Below are positions 7,388-15,090 of a DNA stretch of 21,509 nt, one piece after another. Source of the DNA: Acidobacteriaceae bacterium (GTDB lineage Bacteria > Acidobacteriota > Terriglobia > Terriglobales > Acidobacteriaceae); contig DAHXOQ010000012.1 of the NCBI GenBank assembly GCA_027364815.1, positions 1 to 21,509 of the forward strand, written 5' to 3'. A model generated the notes under the pieces. That model was not told the origin of the DNA. It did not search any database and saw only the letters and a list, made by a program, of their open reading frames with translations. A program made the translations under genes and the position numbers. Numbering within the stretch: position 1 is the stretch's first letter; each line of letters opens with the position of its first letter.

Positions 7388-8836
7388 TCAACGCAGATTA
7401 TCGGATTGAGGTTCCGGATGAATCATCACCCGGTAGACTTCAGGGCACTCGAGTTTGAGGCGGTCTTCAAGCGCGGTGATGATGTGGTGGACCTGGGCCA
7501 TAGGCAAGTCGTCGGGGAGCGAGCAGTGACAGCTGAGATGAATATGTTCGTCAGTGCGGCCAATGAGAATCTCATGAACGTCTACGATCTGCGGAAATTC
7601 TTTGGCGGTGTGCTGGAGTGCTTCTTCAATGCGTTTGAACCCGGCTTCAGTGTTGAGCTGGCTCTCGATGGTCGCAGGTTCGCTTTCAATATGCGTGAGA
7701 ATAGCGTCCACCTCGGGCGTGTCGCGCAAAATCTCGGCTTCAAGACGGGATACAAAATCGTGCGCCACGCGCAGGGTCATGCGCTCGTTGAGTTCGAGAT
7801 GCTGTTCAACTCTGAGTTCCTGGCGCGCATCGACGCGATAAGACTGAACGCTGAGTTCGTGGACGGAGACGTTGTTGCGAGCGGCTACGGCGCGAACGCG
7901 ATCGAAGATGCTCTCGGTACGGGATTCGCGGGGAATAGTGTGGATGACGACATCAGCGTCGGGAATGACGCGCTGGACGGCGAGGCGCGTTTCTTCGACA
8001 AGTGTGTTGGTGCGCTCGAATGTGAAGCTGCGGGGGAGTGCAATGGTGAGGTCGGCGAAGTAAGTTGCACCCGAGCGGCGAACGCGGGCTTGCTCGATTG
8101 CGATGACCTCCGGCAATCGGCTGACCTCGCGTAGAATGGCGGCGCGGGTTTCAGCGGGAATTTGGTCGGTGAGAACGCCGAGAGTTTCTCTGGAGAGAAG
8201 AACCGTGAGTCTCAGGATCATCATGGAGACAACGATTGCGGCAAGCGGGTCAGCGTATTTGAGTGTGGAAATTTGAAACCTTGCGCCGATGTAACTTGCG
8301 CCGAGACCGAGAAGCACGGCAATGGTCGACCAGATGTCTGAGGCGAAGTGGAAAGCATCAGCGGCGAGCGCGGGGCTGTGTGTGAGTTTGGCAACGATGC
8401 GGAGTCGGCGAGCGCGCCAATAATCCACCGCGATGGATGCAAGCAAAACCAGAATCGGCCAGATGGAGTGATGGAGTTCGACCGAGTGGTGGATGATCCG
8501 GTTCATGGCTTCGAGAATGATCCAGAGGCAAGAGACCGCCATCAGCACGACTTCGCCGAATGCAGAAATATTCTCGAATTTTCCGTGACCGTAAGGGTGG
8601 TTGGCATCGGCAGGACGGTCAGCGATGCGGATGGAGAAAAAAGTAAGCGTAGTTCCGGCGAGGTCGATGCCGGAGTGTGCCGCTTCAGAGAGAACGCCGA
8701 GCGAACCGGAGAAGATGCCCGCAGCGAGTTTGAGCGCAGTCATTACTGCAGCTGCCAGCATGGAACCGAGCGCAGCGCTGCGTTTGGCTGCGGAGTGGCT
8801 CTCGGTCTTGCTCTCTTTGTTGGGTGCGGCGTTCAT
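7388..8836 (-). CDS. Cation diffusion facilitator metal exporter with three C-terminal domains
   Basis: CDF proteins export divalent metals such as Zn2+, Fe2+ or Mn2+ in exchange for protons. The N-terminal part (about residues 15-220) has the expected six membrane segments. The transport-site residues are H54/D58 in HSGID and H163/D167 in HFASD; the HxxxD pair on both helices suggests zinc-type specificity. The loop NHPYGHGKFE follows helix 2. The usual protein is about 300 residues; this one has 482 because the soluble dimerisation domain appears three times (about 225-305, 306-388 and 398-478), each a helix-strand-strand-helix-strand unit ending in a Pro-Glu-Val or Pro-Asp-Ala stretch and an H-(I/T/P) strand. 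I chose the ATG at 8836; a TTG at 8845 is also possible. It begins 13 nt after menG. Confidence 0.93.
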   Translation of the reverse strand: MNAAPNKESKTESHSAAKRSAALGSMLAAAVMTALKLAAGIFSGSLGVLSEAAHSGIDLAGTTLTFFSIRIADRPADANHPYGHGKFENISAFGEVVLMAVSCLWIILEAMNRIIHHSVELHHSIWPILVLLASIAVDYWRARRLRIVAKLTHSPALAADAFHFASDIWSTIAVLLGLGASYIGARFQISTLKYADPLAAIVVSMMILRLTVLLSRETLGVLTDQIPAETRAAILREVSRLPEVIAIEQARVRRSGATYFADLTIALPRSFTFERTNTLVEETRLAVQRVIPDADVVIHTIPRESRTESIFDRVRAVAARNNVSVHELSVQSYRVDARQELRVEQHLELNERMTLRVAHDFVSRLEAEILRDTPEVDAILTHIESEPATIESQLNTEAGFKRIEEALQHTAKEFPQIVDVHEILIGRTDEHIHLSCHCSLPDDLPMAQVHHIITALEDRLKLECPEVYRVMIHPEPQSDNLR

Positions 8837-8849
8837 TGTGTGCAAAGAC

Positions 8850-9593
8850 TCAGTTTCGTTTGCCGACGTAGAGTCCGGCGATGCCGAAGGTGTAAGGGGT
8901 CCATGTAGCTTCTCCGAATCCGACGGATTTCATCAAATCCACCATCTCGGTTGGCGGCGGAAAATTGCCGACCGAGGCGGGAAGATAATTGTACGGCCCG
9001 TCCTTGCCGCAGATCATGCGGCCGATGGCAGGGAGGATGCGGCGAAAATAAATTGCGTAGAGCTTGCCGATTGCGCCGCCGGGTTCACTGAAGTCAAGGA
9101 TGCCGAGTTGGCCGCCGGGCTTAAGCACGCGGTAGAATTCACGCAGTCCACTTTCATAATTGGACAGATTGCGAAAACCGAAAGCCGTGACGATGAGATC
9201 GAGGGATGCGTCTGGCACGGGTAGATGGAGTGCGTCGGCCTCAATTGCGAGTACGGCTTTTGCTTGATGCGAAAATTTTTCTGCGCCACGGGCGAGCATG
9301 CCGCGCGCAAAGTCTGCAGCCAAGACGGGACGCGCGTCGCGAGGGCGGTGTTTGAGGAGCGCAAGTGTCATGTCTCCGGTGCCACAGCAAATATCAAGGA
9401 TTTGCGCGTCCGGCTGAATGAGAGTGGATTTGAAACGGCGCGCGGTTCTGCTCCACCAGAGGCGATCGATGTTGGCGGAGAGGATATGGTTGAGCAGATC
9501 GTAGCGCGGAGCGATGGAGTTGAACATCTGCTGAACGGCAGCAGCAGCGCTCGCTTCATCTGTTGCACCCTGCGGCTTTGCACCAGTTGCCAT
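8850..9593 (-). CDS. menG: Demethylmenaquinone methyltransferase (UbiE/MenG family)
   Basis: Performs the SAM-dependent C-methylation of demethylmenaquinone, the last step of menaquinone synthesis. The 247-residue protein shows the UbiE signature region YDLLNHILSANIDRLWW (residues 31-47), SAM motif I LDICCGTGD (66-74), then ADFARGML, AFGFRNL and RVLKPGG in the expected order. The same family also methylates ubiquinone precursors; menaquinone is preferred because Acidobacteria rely on it, so the substrate is inferred from the proposed lineage. The ATG lies 2 nt after the aroB stop, and the CDF gene follows after 13 nt, so co-transcription is likely. An aroB-menG pair makes sense because menaquinone is built from chorismate. 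Confidence 0.94.
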   Translation of the reverse strand: MATGAKPQGATDEASAAAAVQQMFNSIAPRYDLLNHILSANIDRLWWSRTARRFKSTLIQPDAQILDICCGTGDMTLALLKHRPRDARPVLAADFARGMLARGAEKFSHQAKAVLAIEADALHLPVPDASLDLIVTAFGFRNLSNYESGLREFYRVLKPGGQLGILDFSEPGGAIGKLYAIYFRRILPAIGRMICGKDGPYNYLPASVGNFPPPTEMVDLMKSVGFGEATWTPYTFGIAGLYVGKRN

Positions 9594-9595
9594 GA

Positions 9596-10711
9596 TTAGA
9601 TTTGGCTCCCCTGCGCAGCTTGCGTAAGCATAAATTTTATTGCGGCCTCGAGCTCGGTGTGTGTGAGGTCTTCAATCACAGTTGCGTCGCCGATGCCGAC
9701 AGGAAGAACGAATCGTCGCACACCGCCGATATTTTTCTTGTCGCCGGTGGTCGCTTGGATGAGTTTGTTGGCGCTGATTTTGATTGCAGGCAGCGGTCCA
9801 TAAAGATGGATCAATGCGTCCATGCGCGCAGCTTCAAGCGGTGAGATGGTCCGGCGTTTGATTGCGACGTGGAGTGCAGCGATCATGCCCCAGGCGATGG
9901 CTTCGCCGTGGAGAAGTGTTTTGTAACCCGTAGCTTGTTCGATTGCGTGACCGACTGTGTGCCCAAGGTTGAGTATCATGCGGAGCCCGCCTTCACGTTC
10001 GTCGCGGTTGACTACGTCAGCCTTCATGCGGACGGATGCGGCGATAACTTTTTCAAGCGCCTTGGGATCGCGGGCGAGGATGGCGGCAGAATTCTCTTCC
10101 ATGAAACGGACAAGAGCGCGATCGCGAATGAAGCCGGCTTTGACGCTCTCCATCAGTCCAGCGCGCAACTCGCGGTCGTCGAGTGTGCCGAGGACGCGCG
10201 AATCGGCGAAGACGGCGAGTGGATGATGGAAGCTGCCGATTAAGTTTTTCCCTTCGGGCAGATTGACGCCGGTTTTGCCGCCGACACTGGAGTCGACCTG
10301 CGCCAAGAATGTGGTTGGAATTTGAACGTAGGCAATGCCGCGCATGTAAATGGCGGCCAGGAACCCAGTGATGTCGCCGACGATGCCGCCGCCAAATGCA
10401 ATGAGGAGCGAGCCGCGATCGGCTTCAGCTTCGACCATCTGGCGAGCAAGCTTTTCAACGTTCGCAAAAGTCTTGTTTTTTTCGCCCGGTGGCAGGAAGA
10501 GGACGATCGGCGAGTGAAGCATGGCGGCGGTGGAGGAGCCGATGACAACTTCTCCCCAGCGAGCCCAAATTTCTGGCGAGGTCACGATGAAGACGCGACG
10601 CGGCAGTGGGTCGATGATCCGCTTGAGGCGTACGCCAAGTGTTTCCACCAGGCCGCTGCCTACGTGGACCTCGTATTTTGCTGAAGGCGTCTCTACGCGA
10701 ATGGATTGCAT
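9596..10711 (-). CDS. aroB: 3-dehydroquinate synthase
   Basis: Cyclises DAHP to 3-dehydroquinate, the second step of the shikimate pathway, with NAD+ and a divalent metal. The protein has 371 residues. The NAD-binding region is GGGIVGDITGFLAA (107-120), followed by TTFLAQVDSSVGGKTGVN (133-150). Metal ligands by family analogy are E188 (AGLMESVKAG), H251 (NLGHTVGHAIE) and H268 (LLHGEAIAWGM). AGGA lies about 11 nt before the ATG. It is the first gene of a minus-strand run of four. Because a strong terminator ends the gene before it at 10772, its promoter probably lies within 10712-10771, although I could not pick a convincing -35/-10 pair there. Confidence 0.97.
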   Translation of the reverse strand: MQSIRVETPSAKYEVHVGSGLVETLGVRLKRIIDPLPRRVFIVTSPEIWARWGEVVIGSSTAAMLHSPIVLFLPPGEKNKTFANVEKLARQMVEAEADRGSLLIAFGGGIVGDITGFLAAIYMRGIAYVQIPTTFLAQVDSSVGGKTGVNLPEGKNLIGSFHHPLAVFADSRVLGTLDDRELRAGLMESVKAGFIRDRALVRFMEENSAAILARDPKALEKVIAASVRMKADVVNRDEREGGLRMILNLGHTVGHAIEQATGYKTLLHGEAIAWGMIAALHVAIKRRTISPLEAARMDALIHLYGPLPAIKISANKLIQATTGDKKNIGGVRRFVLPVGIGDATVIEDLTHTELEAAIKFMLTQAAQGSQI

Positions 10712-10771
10712 GCTGCTCTTATCCTAAACGGCGAGGCGGAGTTCTTGCTGTGAAGGCGCTCATGGAAAAAC

Positions 10772-10805
10772 AAAAGCGGCGGAGCCAGATGGCTTCGCCG
10801 CTTTT
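10772..10805 (-). terminator. Strong intrinsic terminator after the Gly-rich gene
   Basis: A 15-bp stem with one G-T pair (10772-10786 with 10791-10805) and a 4-nt AGAT loop. On the minus strand it is followed by a T run interrupted by one G. It lies 31 nt after the stop of the 10837-11307 gene and insulates it from aroB. T residues on the other strand mean it could also work in the plus direction. Confidence 0.9.
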
Positions 10806-10836
10806 TGGGGAGTGCTGTTTTTAAATCAGGTGACTT

Positions 10837-11307
10837 TTACCGGCCTCTGCCGCCGAAGTGAGCTCCGCCATTGTAGCGGGCATCGGAGCGGAACCCGCCG
10901 CGGCCGTCGAAACCTCGGCGATCGTCCCCGCGATAGCCTTCGCGATATCCATCGCGATACCCATCGCCCCAACGATCACGATCGCCCCAGCCCTCGCGTC
11001 CATAGAAGCGTCCGCCGTCCCAGTCGGCGCGATAGCCGCCCCAACCATGTGCGTAGCCCCAACCTGCCCAGGGTCCGACGCCGAGAAAGATTCCATTGTG
11101 GAAGTAACCAGCGTCGTAGTAGCCGGCCGGAGCGCAAGCGTAAGGTGCGTACCCGTAGTAGCCATATGCACAGGCAGGTGGTGCTCCAAGGCCGACTCCG
11201 ACAACAATTTCAGCTTTGGCCTGTGTGGCTGTCATGTTGATGGCAGCGACGGCAACCAGCATGACGGCGAGGATGAGAGATGACTTGACGAAATTGAATT
11301 TGAGCAT
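10837..11307 (-). CDS. Small secreted Gly/Tyr/Arg-rich protein
   Basis: A 156-residue protein with a clear Sec signal peptide: basic start (MLKFNFVK), hydrophobic core (about residues 9-22) and likely cleavage after AKA (residue 32). The mature part begins with a hydrophobic Gly/Ala/Tyr section containing two cysteines, then Trp/Gly repeats, and ends in an Arg/Asp/Gly/Tyr tail with DGYREGYRGDDRRGFDGRGGFR-like wording. No catalytic domain is recognisable; composition suggests a surface or periplasmic low-complexity protein. The start is fixed by a near-perfect ribosome binding site 8 nt upstream; the frame extends 60 codons further back, but that part is poor in coding character. Its own terminator follows. 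The strong translation signal implies abundant expression, which is inference. Confidence 0.8.
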   Translation of the reverse strand: MLKFNFVKSSLILAVMLVAVAAINMTATQAKAEIVVGVGLGAPPACAYGYYGYAPYACAPAGYYDAGYFHNGIFLGVGPWAGWGYAHGWGGYRADWDGGRFYGREGWGDRDRWGDGYRDGYREGYRGDDRRGFDGRGGFRSDARYNGGAHFGGRGR

Positions 11308-11313
11308 AGCTAA

Positions 11314-11323
11314 CCCCTCCTTT
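11314..11323 (-). promoter_or_regulatory. Strong Shine-Dalgarno fixing the Gly-rich gene start
   Basis: The minus strand reads AAAGGAGGGG, with 8 nt between AAGGAGG and the ATG at 11307. This is one of the two best ribosome binding sites in the window and rules out the upstream in-frame starts. Confidence 0.85.
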
Positions 11324-11685
11324 GAGGTCATTGTGATTGCAGGTTGTGGTGAGAATGTGTTCTGCCAATCAAGATGTTCAAAGATAAGCGACACATTGAA
11401 TAGGCTTGATGCGCAGTAAATACAGGTATCCAAACCCTGCGAGTAGCTGCTTGCATCTGTTGAGGTGTGACCTTGTTGGTGTCTCAACTCTCTTGCTTTC
11501 TATAACCCAGCGTTGTGAAGAATGTAGCGCAAGAATTAAAAATATTTTTGAAAATTCTGCAGAAATATTTTCGCCAAAGTGGGTGGGAGAAAAGTGCAAG
11601 CATGGATAAGCAGATTCAGTCGCAGTGCAGCCAGCGTTTCACAGCGCGAAAATTCGTCGAGAGGCGCGTGTTAGCCTCATACTTT
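11324..11685. other. Divergent intergenic region with AT-rich dyads
   Basis: This stretch separates the minus-strand Gly-rich gene from plus-strand nadB and should hold both promoters, though no clean -35/-10 pair stands out. It contains a GTTGAG/CTCAAC inverted repeat (11459-11464 and 11483-11488), two direct copies of AAATATTTT (11540-11548 and 11563-11571), a GAAAAT/ATTTTC inverted repeat (11550-11555 and 11567-11572) and a 10-bp palindrome TTCTGCAGAA (11555-11564). The nadB frame is open back to 11515, but I regard that part as non-coding leader. No copy of the riboswitch core CAACATCCCCGT is present. Confidence 0.5.
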
Positions 11686-11700
11686 ATGGAAGTGAATTTT

Positions 11701-13305
11701 ATGAAAGAGAATACAGACCGGATAATTCGGACGGGCTACCTGGTGATGGGTGCGGGTGTAGCCGGGCTGCGTGCAGCAGTTGAACTTGCCGAGAACGCGG
11801 ATGTATTGGTGGTGACGAAAGAGGGCTTGAGCGAATCCAACACGCACTATGCGCAGGGCGGGATCGCAGTTGCCATGGAGCGCGATGATGTGCCGGCTCA
11901 CCTGGAAGATACGCTTGCGGCTGGAGATGGCCTTGTGAACGCCGAAGCGGCAGAGTTGCTCGTGACTGAAGGGCCATTGCGCGTGACTGAGTTGATTGAG
12001 TGGGGAGCTCGATTTGATCGCGAGCGTAATGGCGAATTGATGCGGACGCGCGAAGGCGCACACTCGCATCCGCGCATTCTGCATGCGAATGGCGATGCAA
12101 CGGGAGCGGAGATCAGCCGGTCGCTGGTGGCCGCGGCGATGACACATCCGCGAATCAAGTTTGCAGAGTGGACGACCCTGGCTCGATTGCTGGTAGGGAA
12201 TGAGCGCATAGTCGGCGCGGAACTTTACGATCGCGAAAATTATTTGTATCGAGTGCATGCGAGAGCAGTGTTGATTGCCGCCGGTGGCGCAGGGCAGGTT
12301 TACTCCGATACGACGAACCCGGCGGTTGCAACGGGTGATGGAATTGCGCTGGCGGCCGAGGTTGGTGCCGAACTTGCAGATATGGAGTTCTATCAATTTC
12401 ATCCGACGGCGCTATCGCTCCCGGGTGTTCCAAGATTTTTAATGAGTGAAGCGCTCCGTGGTGAGGGCGCGTATCTGCGCAATGATCGTGGTGAGCGTTT
12501 TATGGTTGCGCCGCATCCGCTGGCTGAGTTGGCGCCGCGAGATGTGGTCGCCCGGGCGATTGCGCGCGAAGGAATTGGCGAAGGCGGAGTGACGAGGCCG
12601 GTCTATTTGGACTTGCGCCATCTGACCGATGTGGATTTGCACAAACGCTTCCCGGGGATCAGCGCATTTTTAGCGCAGCATGAAATTGATATTGCCAAGG
12701 ATCTGATTCCAGTGCGTCCGGCGGCACATTATCTGATGGGTGGAATCCGAACAGACCTCGATGGACGCACGAATGTGCGCGGACTCTATGCGGCAGGCGA
12801 AGCAGCATGTACGGGCGTGCATGGAGCCAACCGACTGGCTTCGAATTCGCTGCTTGAGGGGTTAGTTTTTGGCGCCAGAGCGGCGAAGGCGATGCTTGAG
12901 GATTGTGCGGGAGTCGAGGTGGGGAGTGAGCATGCTGCGATTGTGCAGCCGATATGCCTGACTCCGGCTGATGAGGAAAAGCTGGAAGAGTTGATTGCAG
13001 GATTAGGCAAAACAATGTGGCTGAATGCAGGTTTGTTGCGTGAAGAGTCAAGATTGCGCGAAGGATTAATTGCAGTTGAGGAGTATGCACGCGAGTTGGA
13101 GAAATTTGTTGAAGCGGGGAAGGGAAATCGTAGATTGAGCGAGGCGCATGCGATGGGTGGAGTAGCGCGCGCGATTCTGCTTTCATCCCTGGCGCGGACC
13201 GAGAGCCGCGGCGCACATTACAGAAATGATTTTCCGCACCGCGATGATGTGAAGTTTTTGAAGCACTCAAATTTGAGCAGTGATAAAGTCGAATTTTTGA
13301 ATTAG
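11701..13305 (+). CDS. nadB: L-aspartate oxidase
   Basis: FAD enzyme that oxidises L-aspartate to iminoaspartate, the first step of de novo NAD synthesis; NadA then uses the product. The 534-residue length from the ATG at 11701 fits the family. Visible motifs are the FAD Rossmann fingerprint GAGVAG (17-22), SNTHYAQGGIAVA (46-58), TREGAHSHPRILHANGDATG (116-135), MEFYQFHPTAL (228-238), RGEGAYLRNDRGERFM (253-268), ELAPRDVV (276-283) and AHYLMGGIRTD (342-352), the last separating NadB from succinate dehydrogenase flavoproteins. GGAAG lies 8 nt before the chosen ATG; an ATG at 11686 is also in frame, and the frame continues to 11515 without conserved content. Its stop is 4 nt from that of the convergent TerC gene. 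Confidence 0.97.
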   Translation: MKENTDRIIRTGYLVMGAGVAGLRAAVELAENADVLVVTKEGLSESNTHYAQGGIAVAMERDDVPAHLEDTLAAGDGLVNAEAAELLVTEGPLRVTELIEWGARFDRERNGELMRTREGAHSHPRILHANGDATGAEISRSLVAAAMTHPRIKFAEWTTLARLLVGNERIVGAELYDRENYLYRVHARAVLIAAGGAGQVYSDTTNPAVATGDGIALAAEVGAELADMEFYQFHPTALSLPGVPRFLMSEALRGEGAYLRNDRGERFMVAPHPLAELAPRDVVARAIAREGIGEGGVTRPVYLDLRHLTDVDLHKRFPGISAFLAQHEIDIAKDLIPVRPAAHYLMGGIRTDLDGRTNVRGLYAAGEAACTGVHGANRLASNSLLEGLVFGARAAKAMLEDCAGVEVGSEHAAIVQPICLTPADEEKLEELIAGLGKTMWLNAGLLREESRLREGLIAVEEYARELEKFVEAGKGNRRLSEAHAMGGVARAILLSSLARTESRGAHYRNDFPHRDDVKFLKHSNLSSDKVEFLN

Positions 13306-13309
13306 CAAT

Positions 13310-14173
13310 TTAGGTAGTTGGATGTTTCTTAGAGTAAAGCCAACTGGAGAAACCACAAACCAGCAAAATTGCAGCGATGATGCTGAGCGATAAGTCTGTA
13401 GAGATGGTAATCCAATGGGCGGCGAGCATCTTGAATGCGACAAAGGTGAGCAGCGCGCCGAGGCCGTAGTGCAAATATTTGAGTCGATCCAGCCAGCCAG
13501 AGATGGCGAAGTAAAGTGAGCGGAGTCCGAGAATAGCGGCAATGTTCGAAGTGTAAACGACAAAGGGATTGTGGCTGACGGCGAGTACCGCAGGCACCGA
13601 GTCGAGCGCAAAAATCAGGTCAGTGATTTCTATCGCAATGATCACCGGGATGAGTGAGTCCTTGGCCGGTTGGAGGCGGCGAATCCACTCAGGTATGACG
13701 GCATGAGCCGCACCGCCGCGCAGCAGACGGAAAGCGCCGTAGAGGATGAGCGCGCCAAAGATATAGCTGATCCAACTGAAACGCTCGAGGAGTGCGACGC
13801 CGGAAAAAACGAAGAGCCCGCGCAGCAGAATGGCGCCGAAGATGCCCCAGCTGAGTGCGCGGCGCTGGCGTGCGGCAGAGATGCGGAAGCCTGCGAAGAG
13901 AACGAGGAAGACGAAGAGATTGTCGATGCTGAGCGATGACTCAATGGTGTAGCCGGCTATGAATTCGAGTGCGGTTTGATGTCCGAATGCGATTGCGACC
14001 CAGCAAGCGAAGAGAGCGGCAGAGAGTGCGAGCAGAAAAGTCCAGGCCCATGCTAATTTTTGCGAGCGTTGCGAATCAGGTTTGCTGCCCGGAAGAAACG
14101 CATCGATGGTGAGCAGCAGAAGAACCGCTGCGTGGAAGCCAATCCACCAACTCCAGCTTGCGCCCGCAATCAT
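13310..14173 (-). CDS. TerC/Alx family membrane protein
   Basis: A 287-residue integral membrane protein with about eight hydrophobic helices. The TerC family acidic signatures are present: ESSLSIDNLFVF (E78, D84) and IEITDLIFALDSVPAVLAVS (E182, D185, D191), followed by FVVYTSNIAAILGLRSLYF. Relatives include E. coli Alx, linked to manganese export, and proteins proposed to load metals onto secreted enzymes. Its ATG overlaps the TGA of the upstream M28 gene by 4 nt with no strong ribosome binding site, so translation is probably coupled. Placement after an exported metal-dependent enzyme and tatBC fits a role in supplying metal to exported proteins, but that is inference. Confidence 0.92.
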   Translation of the reverse strand: MIAGASWSWWIGFHAAVLLLLTIDAFLPGSKPDSQRSQKLAWAWTFLLALSAALFACWVAIAFGHQTALEFIAGYTIESSLSIDNLFVFLVLFAGFRISAARQRRALSWGIFGAILLRGLFVFSGVALLERFSWISYIFGALILYGAFRLLRGGAAHAVIPEWIRRLQPAKDSLIPVIIAIEITDLIFALDSVPAVLAVSHNPFVVYTSNIAAILGLRSLYFAISGWLDRLKYLHYGLGALLTFVAFKMLAAHWITISTDLSLSIIAAILLVCGFSSWLYSKKHPTT

Positions 14174-15090
14174 CTGAGACCGATTAGCCTGATAGTTTCA
14201 AGCAGCACATCGCCGCTGATGGTGAGGCTCTTTGCGCTGATCTTGTCCATCGTGGCTTTGACGGTGTGGTGGTAGCTGTTGCCCGGTCCGTAGTTCAGGT
14301 CGACGAGATCGATCTGCGGAACGCCGCGCGCGATGAAGGCGTTTTGGTCGTCTTCAACCTGCTCAGTGACTTTGAAGAAGTGGCTTTCGTAACCGTATTT
14401 TTTTGCCGCACTCCGGACAATAGCAACGAGCCAATCCGTTGCGCGCTTTTCCTGCTGAATGTCCAGGTCCTTGTCGCCGATCATGTCGGTGTTGATGAAT
14501 GCTTTCACTTTTTTCAGCGTTCCATCAGCGCCCCACTTTGCCGCAAGATGACGGCTGCCATAAGTGTTGTCCGTAAGCCCCTGGGTCCACCAATCGACAA
14601 TTGCTTCTTCGCCGTCGAAGAAGACCAGCCAGACGCTGGGGCCATCGAGAACTTTTCCGCGCAGGTGGTTGGCGAGTTCAATGAGAAGGCCAACGGTCGA
14701 GCCGCCATCGTTGGCGCCGACGAAGTTGATTTTGCGCAGATCGTAGCAGGTTTCGTAGTGCGCACCGATGACGATGACGCCATCTTTTTTACCGGGGAAG
14801 CGCACGATGAAGTTGCGCATCGGGATGGGGCCGATGGGAGTGTTGGCGGTGAAATTATCTTCTTCAAGCTTGTCATTCTTGAACTGATTGCGCAGAAAGT
14901 CCTCAGCTCTTTGATGGCCAGGGCTTGTAGGCCAGCGTGGGCCGATGGCGACAAATTGACGCGCGTACTCAAGCGCTTTTGCGCCGTCGAAGTGCGCCTG
15001 TGCGCGCGATCGCGCAGAAGACGAGAGTTCCAGTGCGAGCAAAAGAAAAATCAGCAGAGAAAATTTCAATTGTGTGGAAGAGATTCTCAT
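14170..15090 (-). CDS. Exported M28-family metalloenzyme, glutaminyl-cyclase-like
   Basis: A 306-residue protein with a Sec-type signal peptide (hydrophobic core about 10-22, likely cleavage after AQA at 32). The body has the M28 fold motifs: H111 (IGAHYE), D128 (GANDGGS), E161/E162 (FFDGEEA), D202 (NTDMIG), D248 (EDDQNAF) and H274/H275 (YHHT). The wording FFDGEEA-x4-W, then YGSRHLAAK, DDxxxF and RGVP follows animal-type glutaminyl-peptide cyclotransferase, with counterparts of its zinc ligands Asp, Glu and His and its catalytic Glu/Asp residues. The tryptophan that precedes the last ligand in animal enzymes is replaced here by Tyr-His. It may cyclise N-terminal glutamine or act as an aminopeptidase. 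A GGAGAAGGAGA ribosome binding site lies inside tatC, and its start overlaps the tatC stop by 4 nt. Confidence 0.88.
   Translation of the reverse strand: MRISSTQLKFSLLIFLLLALELSSSARSRAQAHFDGAKALEYARQFVAIGPRWPTSPGHQRAEDFLRNQFKNDKLEEDNFTANTPIGPIPMRNFIVRFPGKKDGVIVIGAHYETCYDLRKINFVGANDGGSTVGLLIELANHLRGKVLDGPSVWLVFFDGEEAIVDWWTQGLTDNTYGSRHLAAKWGADGTLKKVKAFINTDMIGDKDLDIQQEKRATDWLVAIVRSAAKKYGYESHFFKVTEQVEDDQNAFIARGVPQIDLVDLNYGPGNSYHHTVKATMDKISAKSLTISGDVLLETIRLIGLR

Noticed and set aside
7406..8134. A 242-codon plus-strand open frame
   Set aside because: Antisense to the conserved CDF gene; no recognisable domain or start signal.
11308..11487. N-terminal extension of the Gly-rich protein
   Set aside because: The near-perfect ribosome binding site at 11314-11323 and the signal peptide directly after the ATG at 11307 fix the start.
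11515..11700. N-terminal extension of nadB
   Set aside because: The frame is open, but the extra 62 residues are AT-rich leader-like sequence, unlike NadB, and a Shine-Dalgarno precedes the ATG at 11701.
11677..12402. A 241-codon minus-strand open frame inside nadB
   Set aside because: nadB carries all family motifs in the other strand; the antisense product has no family character.
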